Source of the DNA: Arthrinium phaeospermum
Lineage: Eukaryota > Ascomycota > Sordariomycetes > Amphisphaeriales > Apiosporaceae
NCBI GenBank assembly: GCA_006503535.1
Contig: QYRS01000011.1
Span: 1,426,001 to 1,490,000 of the forward strand
Length of the DNA: 64,000 nt
Direction of reading: 5' to 3'
A program made the translations under genes and the position numbers. The notes under the pieces are model-generated. The model did no database searches, was not told where the DNA came from, and was given only the letters and a program-made list of their open reading frames with translations. Shown piece after piece: positions 1 through 11,808 of the stretch (the stretch's first letter is position 1; each line of letters starts with the position of its first letter).

Positions 1-1
1 G

Positions 2-1216
2 GGGGAGGCGGCTCCGGAAAGTGCAACCACATACCCCAAGCCTCTCCAATTAAGCGGTGCCTTGGACGAATTTGCCTACGAAGAGACTACCCCGGTGATC
101 GGTAGAGAGTATCTCGATGTGAACATCGTTGACGACCTGTTGAGTGCCACGAATGCGGACGAGTTACTTCGGGACCTAGCCATCACCAGTAAGGACTCCA
201 ACCTGTTTTCGATATAACTGCAGACAGAGCTAAGACTCATGTATCCAAAATCCAGTCTCCAGGCGTGGTGTCGTCTTCTTCCGCGCCCAGACGAACCTCA
301 CGGATGAGCTCCAGAAGAACTTTGTCCAGCGTCTCGGCCAGCTGACTGGCAAACCATCCACCTCGACGCTACACATCCACCCGGTCCTCAACGACAAGTC
401 CGAGTTCGGCGTGCAGGACGCCGAGATCAGCACCATCAGCTCGCAGGCGCGCGACTCCATCTTCAAGTCCACCCCCAAGCCCAAGGAGAGCCGCTACGAC
501 GCGGCGCTCTGGCACTCGGACATCCAGTTCGAGCGGAACCCGGCCGACTACACGTCGCTGCGGCTGACGCAACTGCCGTCCACGGGCGGCGACACGCTCT
601 GGGCGTCGGGCTACGAGCTGTACGACCGCTTCTCGAAGCCCTACCAGCGCTTCTTCGAGGGCTTGACGGCGCGCTTCGCCGGCGACGGCTTCCTGCGCGT
701 CGCGGCGGCCCACCCGGACCGCGTCCGCCTCCACACGGGGCCCCGCGGCAGCCCCAACAACGTCGGCGGCGAGCTCGAGGCCGTCCACCCCATCGTCCGC
801 ACCAACCCCGTCACGGGCTGGAAGAGCATCTACGCCCTCGGCCCGTTCCCCAAGGCCATCAACGAGCTGACAGAGCCCGAGTCGGACGAGCTGCTGCGCA
901 AGTTCCTTACGACGATCCTCGAGAACCATGACTTGCAGGTTCGCTTCAAGTGGCGCAACGAACATGACATAGGTGAGTAACAAAGGCGACAGAGCCCCAG
1001 AGTCGCCGATTGGGTTTAGAGGGGAGCCACGCTAATATAAGGCTCTTCCATTTTCTAGCCATCTGGGACAACCGTAGTGTGTTCCACAGCGCCACGTTCG
1101 ACTACGATGGTCTTGGCGACAGGTTCGGTCACCGCGCTGTCGGCATCGCTGAAGAGCCGTACTTGGATCCGAATAGTAGGTCTAGGTCCGAGGCTTTGGC
1201 TGAGGAGAACTCGTGA
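2..1216 (+). CDS. TauD/TfdA-family alpha-ketoglutarate-dependent dioxygenase (JLP1-like), 5' partial
   Basis: Fe(II)/2-oxoglutarate dioxygenase of the taurine/sulfonate type, which releases sulfite from alkyl sulfonates or hydroxylates related acids in the cytosol. Proposed exons are <2..188, 256..972 and 1059..1216, giving 353 visible residues; the start codon lies left of the window, probably only 20-40 codons away judging by family length. Introns 189..255 and 973..1058 have GT/AG ends and join in phase, restoring the conserved run ending RGVVFFRAQ. The iron facial triad is visible: HxD in WHSDIQF and a distal His in VFHSATFDY. The oxoglutarate-binding Arg follows in GHRAVGI. Fungi have many paralogues, so the substrate (taurine, other sulfonates, 2,4-D-like acids) cannot be read from sequence. 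The family call is secure; the substrate is open. Confidence 0.9.
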
Positions 1217-1755
1217 GGGAAAGGAATTGAACTGGGGAATCACTGGCAGGTAGTAGCCTACCGGATCTAATGACTACATTTGTGTATGTATTTCCTTGCT
1301 GAACATACAGTATGTGGTGGTGGGGGAGACCAGTAAAGGTTGGGACTGGCCTAAGCAGGCGCAAACGATCAAAGTAAATTGTAATTACGTATGATGTAAA
1401 AACAAATCATGACCTAATGTCACAGTAATCCATAGTATATGGCGGAATATGTTCTAATTTATAATGCCAAAGTCCGATGTCGGTTTATTGTAGTCTGCTA
1501 CAGACGAACAACCCCGGACCGGAACGACAGGGAACAGCAGATTCAAGTGACGGCCCCACGCTCCCGTCATTGGCAACTTTTCCCACCGATCAACCATTCC
1601 GGATCCAGTTCCTCACCAAATCAACACAATTGCATGCCAAATTTTGATCGCGACAAACATATCTCCCAGGCCATTATAGATACGGAAAGCTGTGTCGCTA
1701 ATACTCGGTAGCGAAGCTGCCTGCCTCTTACTACCTACGTACCTCTACCGACACC
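1217..1755. other. Intergenic region, dioxygenase 3' end to DUF4604 gene 5' end
   Basis: No supported gene. It carries the 3' flank of the dioxygenase gene and the promoter/leader of the DUF4604 gene, which are in tandem on the plus strand. A short open frame at 1439-1711 has no recognisable features and its composition is not coding-like. Confidence 0.6.
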
Positions 1756-2343
1756 ATGTCCGACAAGATCACGGCCAAGAACCTCAGCTACGACCAGACC
1801 CTGCCGCCCTTCCTCGCGCGCCTGCGCGGCCACCAAGCCCCCGACGGCGGGCCCGACCCCATCCTCGCGGCGCGCCGGCGGACCGCGCGCGTGCGGACGG
1901 CCAGCGAGGAGGCCGAGGACGCGCCGCTGGTGCTCGACGAGGCCGGCAATGTCGTGGATATGAAGGCGGGCGAGCTGCCCGACGAGGGCGACGAAGGCGC
2001 TGGCGACAAATCCACGGCAGAAGACGGGAAGGCGAAGGAGGAGGAAGAGGACACCACGGCAAAGAAGGAGGCGGCCGCGGCCACCATCGGCGCCTCCAAG
2101 AAGCGCAAGGTCGGCCGCATCATCGGCGGCGACGACGACGAAAAGGACGAGCGCGATGTTTCCCAGGCCGTCAAGGCGGCCAAGGCGATTACGGGCAGCA
2201 ACAGCACCACCAATACCAATAATGGCGACAAGAAGAAGACGAAAGAGACAACGACGACGACAACAGGGCCGAAACCGTCCGGAGGGGGCAAGAAGAAGGC
2301 CAAGAAGATCAAGCTGAGCTTCGGGGACGACGAAGCAGACTGA
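1756..2343 (+). CDS. DUF4604 domain protein (KIAA1143-like), probably nuclear
   Basis: Intronless 195-residue protein of the DUF4604 family, which is conserved from fungi to animals (human KIAA1143) and has no firm biochemical function. The N-terminal signature is present: MSDKITAKNLSYDQTLPPFL followed by a short segment ending in an LRG motif, then a linker mentioning PDPI. The rest is low-complexity acidic and basic sequence with Lys/Arg clusters (SKKRKVGR near residue 115, GGKKKAKKIKL near the C-terminus) that look like nuclear localisation signals. The C-terminal LSFGDDEAD is typical of the family. The ATG is preceded by ACACC, a good fungal start context. Other frames over this GC-rich gene are also open, but only this one gives the family signature. 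Confidence 0.9.
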   Translation: MSDKITAKNLSYDQTLPPFLARLRGHQAPDGGPDPILAARRRTARVRTASEEAEDAPLVLDEAGNVVDMKAGELPDEGDEGAGDKSTAEDGKAKEEEEDTTAKKEAAAATIGASKKRKVGRIIGGDDDEKDERDVSQAVKAAKAITGSNSTTNTNNGDKKKTKETTTTTTGPKPSGGGKKKAKKIKLSFGDDEAD

Positions 2344-3069
2344 GCAGGCGATTTATTGCCCCATTGCGATAATCGCCTTCCCATCCTTTACGCTCGCCGG
2401 ATGGCCTGGGCGATCGATAGTCCGGGTCTGCGCCGCGTCGAGCGCTACTTGCTGTCTCGCGCTGCTAGAGCTATCCCTCGCGCCTGTTGGCAGTCATCCT
2501 TGTCGCCAGTTCTTCTTTGTGAGAAACAGACTTGGCGACCTGCTGTAGCGCTCTGTAAATTTACCGCGATCCCCATAAACCTCGATGGGATGGCGGCACT
2601 CAGGCCATTTCGAGGTAGGCTTCGTCGCCAAGCCGCATGGCCACCTAGATTTGTCTACAGGAAACACCATAGTGATTCCACAACTGCCACTAGGCTTGAC
2701 TTGCTGCCGCTGGCCAACAGTCCTCGGGGCAGTCTACATCACACATCACGCGAATAGGAAACCTGATAGACCAGGAAAGTCATGATTTTGATCATTGAAT
2801 GTGTTATCATGCCCGCCCGGACTGACATCCAGGCCGCTCCTTCTAAAACTATTTGATTAGTCATTCAGTATAAACTAAAAACGCCATAAACCCCTCGCCA
2901 ATGCATGACAGCAGGACGCTTCCGATGATATTACCCAGGGAATTCCAATGTGATAAGCCTTCACGCCTTCACCCTTTTCCGAGTGTTTCCGCCTCATAAA
3001 TCCATGCACAACGTCTATATATAAAATTACCTCCGCTTGTTGCCGACGTCTTCCGACACGTTGGCCCCC
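2344..3069. other. Convergent intergenic region
   Basis: Lies between the 3' end of the DUF4604 gene (plus) and the 3' end of CHS7 (minus). It should hold both terminators. I see no supported gene; short open frames at 2356-2785 lack coding features. Confidence 0.6.
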
Positions 3070-4148
3070 TTAGTATCGAGACATGCGGTTTCCGTTCGAC
3101 GGCGAGTATCCGCGATCGTAGGCGCTGGAGTGGGCGTATGGGCTTGGGTCGTCCATGTAGACGGTCGTGCGGTGGTCCTCCTCGGGGAGCAGATCCTTGA
3201 CCTCCCAGTTGTTCATTCGCATTCCCACGGAGAACTCTAGATCTTCCTTCGTGATGGAATCCCAGTACTAAAAAGAGGGCATGTTAGTATATACATAAAG
3301 ATGAGCCGCCGAGAAGAGAGGTTGGTTTTACATACCTTGTAGACCATCATAACGGCTAGCAAGTTACAAACTGTTGCGAAAAATAAACCATCCAGGTAAT
3401 GTGAGGTTGCGTTACAGATGGTCGAGCTGAACGCGTAGAGGAGCACCTGCCCGACGACGAAAAAGAAGACGCCGAAGGCGATGTCACCGAGCGGCCAGCG
3501 GTCCTGCAGGGTGCGGGCGACGAGCATGATCTGCATCACGACATAAACGACCAGCTGGATGGCGTTAAGGAGGTACAAGACGGTGAAGAGTCCGACCGTG
3601 TTGACTGGACCCAAGCCAGCCCACGACTTGAAGGTCGCCAGGGACACGAGGAACGAGATGACGAAGGCGGCGAAAGAGCAGATGCGCAAGAGCCAGACGG
3701 ACAAGGGAGTGCCGTCCTCGTAGAGCTGGAAGCCGACGAAGCCGTTGATCAGCAGGCAGGTGACGAGGGACGAGGTGAGGCCGGCCTGGACGGAGACGAA
3801 GTAGGGATACGGGTCGGAGCCGGGGGGCACGACGCCGGCGTCGACAATGAGGGAGAAGAAGCTGAGCAGCATGTAGAAGTAGAAGAAGGCGAGGATCTCC
3901 TTGCGGCCGACGGCGGTGAATTTGCCGCGGATGTGCAGGATCATGATGATGGTCATGGCCAAGGAGATGATGTGCATGAAGCTCGAGGCGCCCTCGAAGA
4001 TGATGGTGTTGGCCAGCTCAATGTTGCGGGCGTAGCAGTCGGGCTCGATGCCAACGCCGCTCGAGACGGCCCGGATGGGCCCGACAGAGGCGCATAGCGG
4101 CAGCGGCGCCGTCTCGCAGAGGGAGGTGAAGTCCCCGAAGCCACCCAT
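3070..4148 (-). CDS. CHS7: Chs7-type chitin synthase export chaperone
   Basis: Two exons on the minus strand, 4148..3336 and 3267..3070, encode 336 residues. The intron has donor GTATGT directly after codon AAG and acceptor TAG, and is phase 0. Chs7 is an ER membrane chaperone required for folding and ER exit of class IV chitin synthase (yeast Chs3). The family start ([20 protein letters not shown]) is clear, with Cys pairs in the N-terminal ectodomain. About seven hydrophobic segments follow, from roughly residue 48 to 265. The second exon supplies the conserved cytosolic tail, beginning [20 protein letters not shown] and containing NNWEVKD and LLPEEDHR, and ends at a Ser/Tyr-rich tail. Length matches the family. 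A TATATA-like sequence lies about 560 bp upstream, so a long leader is possible. Confidence 0.95.
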
Positions 4149-5760
4149 CGTTGTTGAAGATGCGAAGGGAGGCGAGCGAGCGCGCGCGGTGATGGGCAGG
4201 TATCAAAAGCCGGCGGGCGGGTGTTGTTGGATCCAGTGATCCTCCAGTTGAATGACGGGTCCCGGCAAAGGGGACGAACGAATGCAGTTGGCGATGAATC
4301 GTAGTAAGTAATCCTATTCGGGTCGCCTTGTCGTCGGCGCGAACGTGGTAAGACGCGAATGTAATGTCCGGCGGCGGCTAAGCGAGTGACGGATGCGAAG
4401 TCGGTCGTTGATCAACCGTGTCAGTTGCGTGCGCAAGAGGAGAATGTCAAAAATTCGGCCGAACGAGCGAAAGGCCAACCACCCTGGCAAGCCGGATCTC
4501 AGTGTGTGTTGACGGAGGAGGTTATGGTGGTGGTTGGTTGGCTGACTGGGCTGGGGCTGGCGATGGATCCCAAACTCCAGCACGACCGAAGAATCAGGGC
4601 AGCAGATCGAGGGCCTCTCCGCCCGTCCTTGGTTGCCATGGGAAAAAGGAGTGGCTCTGCATGCTTTGCGCTCCATGCTTTGGCTGGACGATGAGCTAGG
4701 ACCAGATCGGGTATATAGTGGAGACGTCAAGAAAAAAAGGACCAGGGGTCTTTGACTGAATCTAGACCAGAATGAACTAGCGCATCTCCCAGACTTTCCT
4801 AGTGTCCGTGCCAGTCTGCTCGAGTTTGGCTCGTGTTCAAAACCGCAGGGATCATGAGGAAATCACCTAATCCCCGAGAAGATCGCTCTGTTCCCCTCAT
4901 TGTTTAATGCTAGACTTCAACTTGGTGATATTACTTGCTGTTTGAAATATCATGTTGACACTGTCTTCAATTACCATATATTTACTTGTCTTCTTTTCTT
5001 GGTCTAATAGAAAGACCGCAACTTTCCAATGCGACCCTAATACTTGGCTCAGCTGTCACTTGATTGTTCAAACTCCACTCGCTGACCATATTAAATGGCA
5101 ATGGTGTTACTTCCCGATCGTAGTGTAGTGGGTCGCTCAGCTGCTACTTCTTCTTATACAAATTTCTCTCTACCTTAGGAGGTAGGTAGGCATGTAATTT
5201 GGTCGGCAGATGATTTCAAGCCGGCAAGCAATAGTACCTACCTCTCTTTGCCTTTCTGCAGCTGCGCCTGCATCGTAATCGCTTAACAAAAGCTCGCCCG
5301 CGAGTGCTCGATTCAGATCGTTGAGGCAGGTGGGGTTGATTAAGTACATACCTACCTAATTTCTACCGTCGTCTCAACTCGGTATGCAACACGGGCGTTT
5401 GAATACTCAGACATGAGACGTACCAAACCTGTCTTGTCCTCGTCGTATAGAAACTGGATAATCTTGTATGCTTCAGATTCATCCGATAAATATGACCATT
5501 GTGCGAGAGTGTTTAACCTCCACCTGATCACCACTTCCAAAACTTTCACCCATCATCCCATCCACTAGGCCACCTCCATACGAGATGACTTCGAGTTCAT
5601 AACGTTTTCTGGACGACATTCGCCTAATGTCTCTAGCAAGAAGTCAGAGTTTCTGCTGATCAGTATCACCTTTCGAAGACTCGTGTCATTGAACATGAGC
5701 GCGCGCGCTTCCACTCGCTACGTGTAACGTGTTGCTACTACTGGTCTTGTCCGCGACTCA
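4149..5760. other. Intergenic: CHS7 promoter and DHAD 3' flank
   Basis: Holds the CHS7 promoter/leader (minus) and the 3' flank of the DHAD gene (minus). GGTAGG/CCTACC repeats near 5170-5360 are a common filler motif in Sordariomycete intergenic DNA. The open frames on both strands at 4314-4730 are low-confidence antisense pairs and I do not call them genes. Confidence 0.55.
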
Positions 5761-7959
5761 TTACTTCGGAACTGCGACATCATCTTCCCACTGATCCGTA
5801 ACAGCCCCATGGCTGGCATCGCCGACTAGTCTCGCATACTTGGCCAGAGCCCCTCTTCGCACATGCGGAGCCGGCGGCTTCCACGCGCGTCTTCTCTCGG
5901 CGAGCTGCTCATCACTGACATCCACGATGTCAATCCGATTCTTGATCGCATCAATCGTAATGGTGTCTCCGTCCTGCACCAAAGCAATGGGCCCACCACG
6001 TGCCGCTTCCGGAGTGACATGACCGACGATGAAACCATGGGATGCACCGCTGTAACGGCCGTCCGTCACCAGCGCGAGATTCTTCAGCCCGGCGCCCATG
6101 ATGGCCGCTGATGCCGTTAACTGTTCCGGCATACCTGGCCCGCCACGAGGCCCTTCGTACCGCACAATCAGTACCAAACTCTCGTCGCGAGGAATCTGCC
6201 CACGAGACAAGGCCTCGTTGAGCTCGTGCTCCTTGTTGAAGACTCGCGCCTTGCCTGTGAAAATGAGGCCCTCCTTGCCCGTAATCTTGGCCACGGCACC
6301 ACTTGGTGCCATGTTGCCACGGAGAATCCGGAGATGGCCTGACTCCTTGATCGGATCACTCAGGGGCCTGATGATCTTCTGGTCAGGGGCCAAGCTCGGC
6401 CAATCCGCCACATTCTCGCCCAATGTGCGGCCCGTGACGGTTGGGATGTTCCCGTTCACAAGGCCGGCAGCAATGAGCATCTTCAATACGGATGGGGTGC
6501 CTCCGATCTTGTAGAGGTCTTCCATGTAGTATTTCCCACTGGGAGCAAGGTCTGCGAGGAAGGGCGTCTTGTCGCTGACCCGCTGAACGTCGTCCAGCGT
6601 CAGTGGGACTTCGGCTGTGTTGGCAATGGCCAGGAAGTGCAAGACGCCATTGGTAGACCCACCGAGAATCATGGTGACAACCAGTGCATTCTCGAAGGAC
6701 TCCCTAGTGATCAGATCACGCGGGCGGATGTCTTTGGCCATGGTGGTCTTGATCACCTCGGCTGCGCGCTCGCATTCGCGTGCCTTTTCGGGTGACATGG
6801 CCGGGTAGGACGACGAGCCCGGCAGTGTAAGTCCCATGGCTTCAATGGCCGTGGCCATGGTATTGGCCGTGTACATTCCGCCACACGCGCCTGCGCCGGG
6901 ACAGGCATGCCGCTCGATGTCGGTCATGACGTCGCTCGGGGTACGGCCTGCAGATCCTGGGTTCGACTTCGCTTCCAGGCGCCCATATGCATAGGCACCC
7001 GTCGCCTCATAACAGGTCGACACATTGATCTCCGTCTCTAGCAGGTTGGAGTGCCCCTTGCGGATCGTACCGCCGTAAATCATGATGAAGGGCCTATTAT
7101 GGCGAGCAGCAGCCACTTTGCACTACCTTTCAGTAACTGCAACTGGGGTCGTTTGGGGGCAGATCAGTACTTACTCACAACACCAGGCATGTTCTTGTCG
7201 CAACCCGGGATCGATATGTTGGCATCATGCCGTTGAGCACATGTCACAGTCTCAATGCTATCTGCTATGAGATCTCGTGATTGTAGCGAGAACCTCATAC
7301 CTGTCAAGGTCAACCACATATTAGGTCGTCTGGTTTAACTGATCAGCGACGTGGGCCGACTTACCTTCCCCGCCCATTGTGATGGCGTCTGATACACCAA
7401 CCGCGTTGTATTGCCATGCCAGCATCTTCTGGTTCTCGAGCGCCTTTTTGACGATTTTGCCGAATTCCAAGACTACGAAGGCAGTGTCAGCGAGACATAT
7501 TTTCTAATCCCGGATCAGTCATATATCCGTCCAATACTCACGATGAGTGCTAGAAGAAGGCACCGTTGTTAGTCGTGTCAAACTCAGGGGGGGACTCTGT
7601 GAGTCTGATTATGTCAGGCCTTACTTGCAGGGGTTGCCCTCCCACCAGATGGTGGCCACACCCACATGGGGGGCGTTCTTCATCATCTCCTCGTTGGCCA
7701 CACCGGCTCCGTAGAGCATCGCCTAGAATAGGGAGAAAAGGCGGCATCAGCATCAGTCGTCGTTCTCAACAGCGCCTCTTGGCTGGGATCGAGCAGGAGG
7801 GCCTGTACATACCTGCGCGCCCGGAAAGTCATGTTCTCTCGTTATCGCATGTGACCAACGGTTCAAAGGGCCACCGGGAGGCAGACAGTCGAATTGGATG
7901 TACTGGGGATCCGACTTGGGATCAGCCGCAGACGACGAAGGCTTGCTGTGAGAGTCCAT
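5761..7959 (-). CDS. Dihydroxy-acid dehydratase (IlvD/Edd family) paralogue, six exons
   Basis: Exons 7959..7813, 7722..7625, 7549..7542, 7472..7365, 7300..7175 and 7115..5761 give 613 residues. All five introns are GT..AG and phases agree. DHAD dehydrates 2,3-dihydroxy-isovalerate and -methylvalerate in valine, isoleucine and leucine synthesis. The three Fe-S cluster cysteines sit in [14 protein letters not shown] and [20 protein letters not shown] and [10 protein letters not shown] motifs are also intact, so it looks catalytically competent. The third exon is only 8 nt and completes the conserved NPCNTHL segment. The N-terminus ([17 protein letters not shown]) has acidic residues and no arginine, so it does not look like a mitochondrial presequence, unlike the housekeeping enzyme. 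It may be a secondary paralogue, as several fungi have, or a related sugar-acid dehydratase. The C-terminus ends VPK. Confidence 0.92.
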
Positions 7960-9954
7960 GATTCTATTATATCGATCAATGAGGTTGGCAGGTCTTGGAC
8001 ACCCTTTGCTCAAGATGTTGATACTGATTTTGTACTGCTCTACAGAACGATGTCGTCGGGTAACACCCCCAACGCCCCAACGCAAAGTGTCCAGGAGGAC
8101 TGCGGGGTTAGCGTGTGGGGTGATAACAGATGGATACCTCACTTGATGGCCCGACGAGCGAGGCGGGGGTGGGGGGTTGCCGCGGGGCCGTGGACTAGTC
8201 GTATGTCGTGAGTGTCCAATAATCTTGTACGCATTTCATATCGTGGACAGGTTCGAGCTGTTCGGTAGTTCCTAGCACATCTGGATGGGTCAGAATTGGG
8301 GGTAGGAATGTTCGCACGAGTCATGTACCTCCGCAGCTGCCGGATTGGAGAGCCGAGCAACCCCGAACTAACAACTCCACCGTCTCCGGGGGATGCGTCT
8401 CACCCCGGTGTGGCATCTTGGCACAGTGAGTAGCTACAATGTCGTGATTTCAAAAGGCCCCGCTGCCGTGAAGCCATTACGAGTCTACTACGGTACAAGA
8501 CCTGCGAAAGGCTCCTCGCAGCCAAGACATCCAATGTAAGCGAACTCGAACATCAAGCAGATGCACACACATGCTCGTAGCGACCCCTATGGAAGTATTA
8601 GAGACCCTGAAAGGAGGATACCGGAACGGCTCGAGGATGGGTTACCAAGCTCACAGTTTCAAGGCTCTCTATAATTTGCCACTGAGATCGTCGACAAGAT
8701 TTCCTGTGACGTCTCGGTACAACCTGATGATATGCACATGGGATGTCAGAACAAGCCTTGGAGTGCCGTGTATTCCGAGCAACTGGACCGGGTCGTCACC
8801 ATCTGCTCGCGGCACCGGGGTAAAAGATACCGTCACCACTCGAGTCTCCACCCGTCGGTTAATTAGGGGCCGTGGACCCTTAATTCGTACATCAATTACA
8901 TGATCATGGTGATGCAGATCAAGGCGCAACGGGTGTCCTTACTAAGTGGATCATGCGTGCATAAAGACAATAATGGGTGGCCAACGTGAGTTGAAGGGGT
9001 CTTCGTCGTCAACAGCATCACCACTCGAGATGAGCGGGCAGGGGTAGTCGGTTGACAGAACTCTGGCACGAGGCGCCTGGGGGCATGTGATGAGATATAC
9101 CAGTAAGAAATTGAGGTGCCCCATTCGATCCGGGACGAAGTATGCGAAGGCGCTGTCGCCAAAAATAACCATATTTTGGCTCCAATCCTGAAGGCTGATC
9201 ACATGGCAGAATCCTCGCACCCCGTTCGCCTCGACAGAAGCCAAAAAGACGATGCGGTTTAGAGTTACATCCAACGAACTCCCCAATTAGCCTCCTCGGT
9301 GACCGCGCTACCCTGGGCTGTGAATCTCCGGCCTGTTCAACCGCTGGCAATCCACCGGGATGCGCTCTCGACATGAATCTCAGAATGGAGTGTCCCACGA
9401 TGTCCATGGCCCTGACTACGTGTGGCGAGCTCCGGGAACTAGCATGTTCCAGACCATGGTGGCGTCCCGGCGTCTGTTCTTCCTTTCTCTTAACCTCACA
9501 TCCCATTAGCGGCTGGCCTCTAGCAGGCCAATAGAGCCGCATCCAATATCTTCAATCCCTGGATGCAGGGATGTATACCACCGCGGAGATCGCATGTGCT
9601 CTGGTGCCGGCGAAAGGCTCCGGGGGACGATTTCTCTTCTACTCCTAGTGTGGTCGTACCACAGGATTGCCACCTTTGAGGGCATCGTGACAAAGCACAG
9701 GTACAGAGGCCGAGTCGCCGATGCCACAACCTTGAAGTATGAGGCAGGGATGAATGAGGAACGGAAAGCATCTTGATCTCCCCCGTGTGAGGATTTGGGA
9801 CTGGGAAGGGGACTGGAACATTGCCATCCCTTCCACGCTGGTGATTTCTATATATGCTGATCTCCTGAACCACTCTTGGTATCGTTCTAATCATCATCCA
9901 ATCCACATCACTACAGCAGCGAGATCCATACCAGACTCAGCTCGACAATTCAAG
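7960..9954. other. Divergent intergenic region between DHAD and laccase genes
   Basis: About 2 kb that must contain both promoters, since the flanking genes read away from each other. No frame has convincing coding character; the 174-residue open frame at 9018-9542 (minus) matches nothing I recognise. A TATA-like box sits near the laccase end. Confidence 0.55.
9849..9855 (+). promoter_or_regulatory. TATA-like box of the laccase gene
   Basis: TATATAT in the sequence CTATATATGC, about 100 bp before the laccase ATG, which is a usual distance for a regulated, TATA-containing fungal promoter. The call rests on motif and position only. Confidence 0.45.
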
Positions 9955-11808
9955 ATGCATTCCGTGGTTTCGTCTCTCTTGCCAGTCTTGGCACTGATCA
10001 GGCCGTCGCTCTCGGCCCCTCAAGTCGACAGCGCTCGGCTTTCCACTCGATCCGTCTGCAAAGGGAATTCTGCCGGTACCCGCTCGCAATGGTGTGACTT
10101 CAACATCGATACAGACTATACGATGAAGGCACCCGATACGGGAGTGACGCGGGAGTACTGGCTCGAGCTGACCGACCCTCAACTTTCTCCCGATGGCCGC
10201 CAGCGATACACCCAGGTCATCAACGGCACGATACCTGGGCCGACTCTTTATGCTGACTGGGGTAAGTCAGGGCGAGGGAAAAGAAATGCACTCTGGTCCG
10301 TTCTAACATTGTCTCGCAGGCGATACCGTGGTGGTTCATCTTTCTAACAAACTTGCCCACTCCACGAACGGCACAAGCGTTCACTTCCACGGTATCCGAC
10401 AGAACTTCACAAACTCCCACGACGGCGTCGTTTCATTAACGCAATGCCCGACACCGCCGGGGTCTTCCTTTACCTACACCTGGAAGGCGGTGCAGTACGG
10501 AACGTCATGGTACCATTCGCACTTCGCCTTGCAGGCCTTCGAGGGCGCTTTTGGCGGTATCGTCATCAACGGACCGGCCACGGCCAACTACGATGAAGAC
10601 CTGGGCACCATCTTCCTCAGCGACTGGGACAAGCAGACTGCCGCCTCAATGTGGCAAGCTTCACAGACCGGCTCCCAGCCGACTCTGGACAGCGGCCTCA
10701 TCAACGGTACCAACACGTTCGGGCAGGACGGGGCGTCTGGCACGACCGGCAGGAGGTTCACTACCAAGTTCGAAGCCGGCAAGTCGTACCGGATTCGGCT
10801 GATTAACGCGGCTATCGACACTCACTTCAAGTTCTCCATCGACAACCATGACATGCAGGTCATCGCCAATGATCTTGTGCCCATCACGCCCTTCAACACT
10901 AGCGTTCTGAGCATTGCTATGGGTAAGTTTGCCTCCTCCTCCAACCCCGTGTTGACTCCACACAGAACATTTCATCACTGACAAGGCACCGTCCACCGCT
11001 AGGTCAACGTTACGACATCATCGTCCAAGCCAACCAGCAGAGTGTCGCCAAGAGCTTCTGGATGCGGGCGAAGCCGCAGAGCACTTGTGGCAAGAACAGC
11101 AACGCCGACAACATCAAGGGCATCGTGCACTACGGCGACTCGACGGCGGTGCCGACCACGACGTCGTACAGCTACCCGGACAACTGCGACGACATGCCGG
11201 CCGCGAGCCTGGTGCCGCACCTGAGCAAGAAGGTGGGCAGCAGCACCTACAACACCCTGCACAACGTGTCCATCAGCAAGAACGATCAGAAGCTGTGGCG
11301 ATGGTACCTCAACAGCACCTCGCTCAAGCTGGACTGGGCGAACCCGACGACGCTGCAGATCCAGAACCAGATGACCAACTTCGGCCAGTCCGAGGCCGTC
11401 TTCCAGCTCGAGCGCGCCAACGAGTGGGCCTACACCGTCATCGAGACTAACTTCCCCGTCGCGCACCCCATCCATCTGCACGGCCACGACTACTTCGTCC
11501 TGGCCCAGGGCAAGGGCCCCTACAACGACACGGTCAAGTACAATCTCAACAACCCCGTGCGCCGCGACACGGCCATGCTCCCCGCCTCCGGCTACCTTGT
11601 CCTCGCCTTCCAGACGGACAACCCGGGCGCTTGGCTGATGCACTGCCACATCGGCTGGCACGCCGAGCAGGGCTTCGCGCTGCAGTACATTGAGCGCCAG
11701 AACGAGATCCCCAGCGTTACCGATTCGGACGTTCTGAACAATAACTGCAACGCCTGGGCGTCTTACAACAGCGCCATTGGTGTTACTCAGGATGATTCTG
11801 GTATTTAA
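9955..11808 (+). CDS. Secreted laccase (ascomycete multicopper oxidase)
   Basis: Exons 9955..10261, 10320..10922 and 11003..11808 give 571 residues. Both introns have GTAAGT donors and join a split Gly codon. Laccase oxidises phenols using O2 and a four-copper centre. Residues 1 to about 20 form a signal peptide. The copper motifs appear in order: HFHGIRQ, WYHSHF, HPIHLHGHD and HCHIGWHAEQGF, covering three cupredoxin domains. The residue ten after the type-1 copper Cys is Phe, the weakly coordinating axial type associated with higher redox potential. The protein ends DSGI. In Melanocarpus-type ascomycete laccases, DSGL marks the processed C-terminus that plugs the tunnel to the trinuclear centre; here it is encoded as the natural end with no extension. 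Likely roles are pigment coupling or phenol oxidation; the substrate is unknown. Confidence 0.96.

Noticed and set aside
1692..2222. 176-codon Arg/Pro-rich plus-strand frame
   Set aside because: Frame-shifted shadow of the DUF4604 gene; arises from GC-rich codons.
9018..9542. 174-codon minus-strand frame in the DHAD-laccase promoter region
   Set aside because: No domain, no signal peptide, irregular composition; likely a chance frame.
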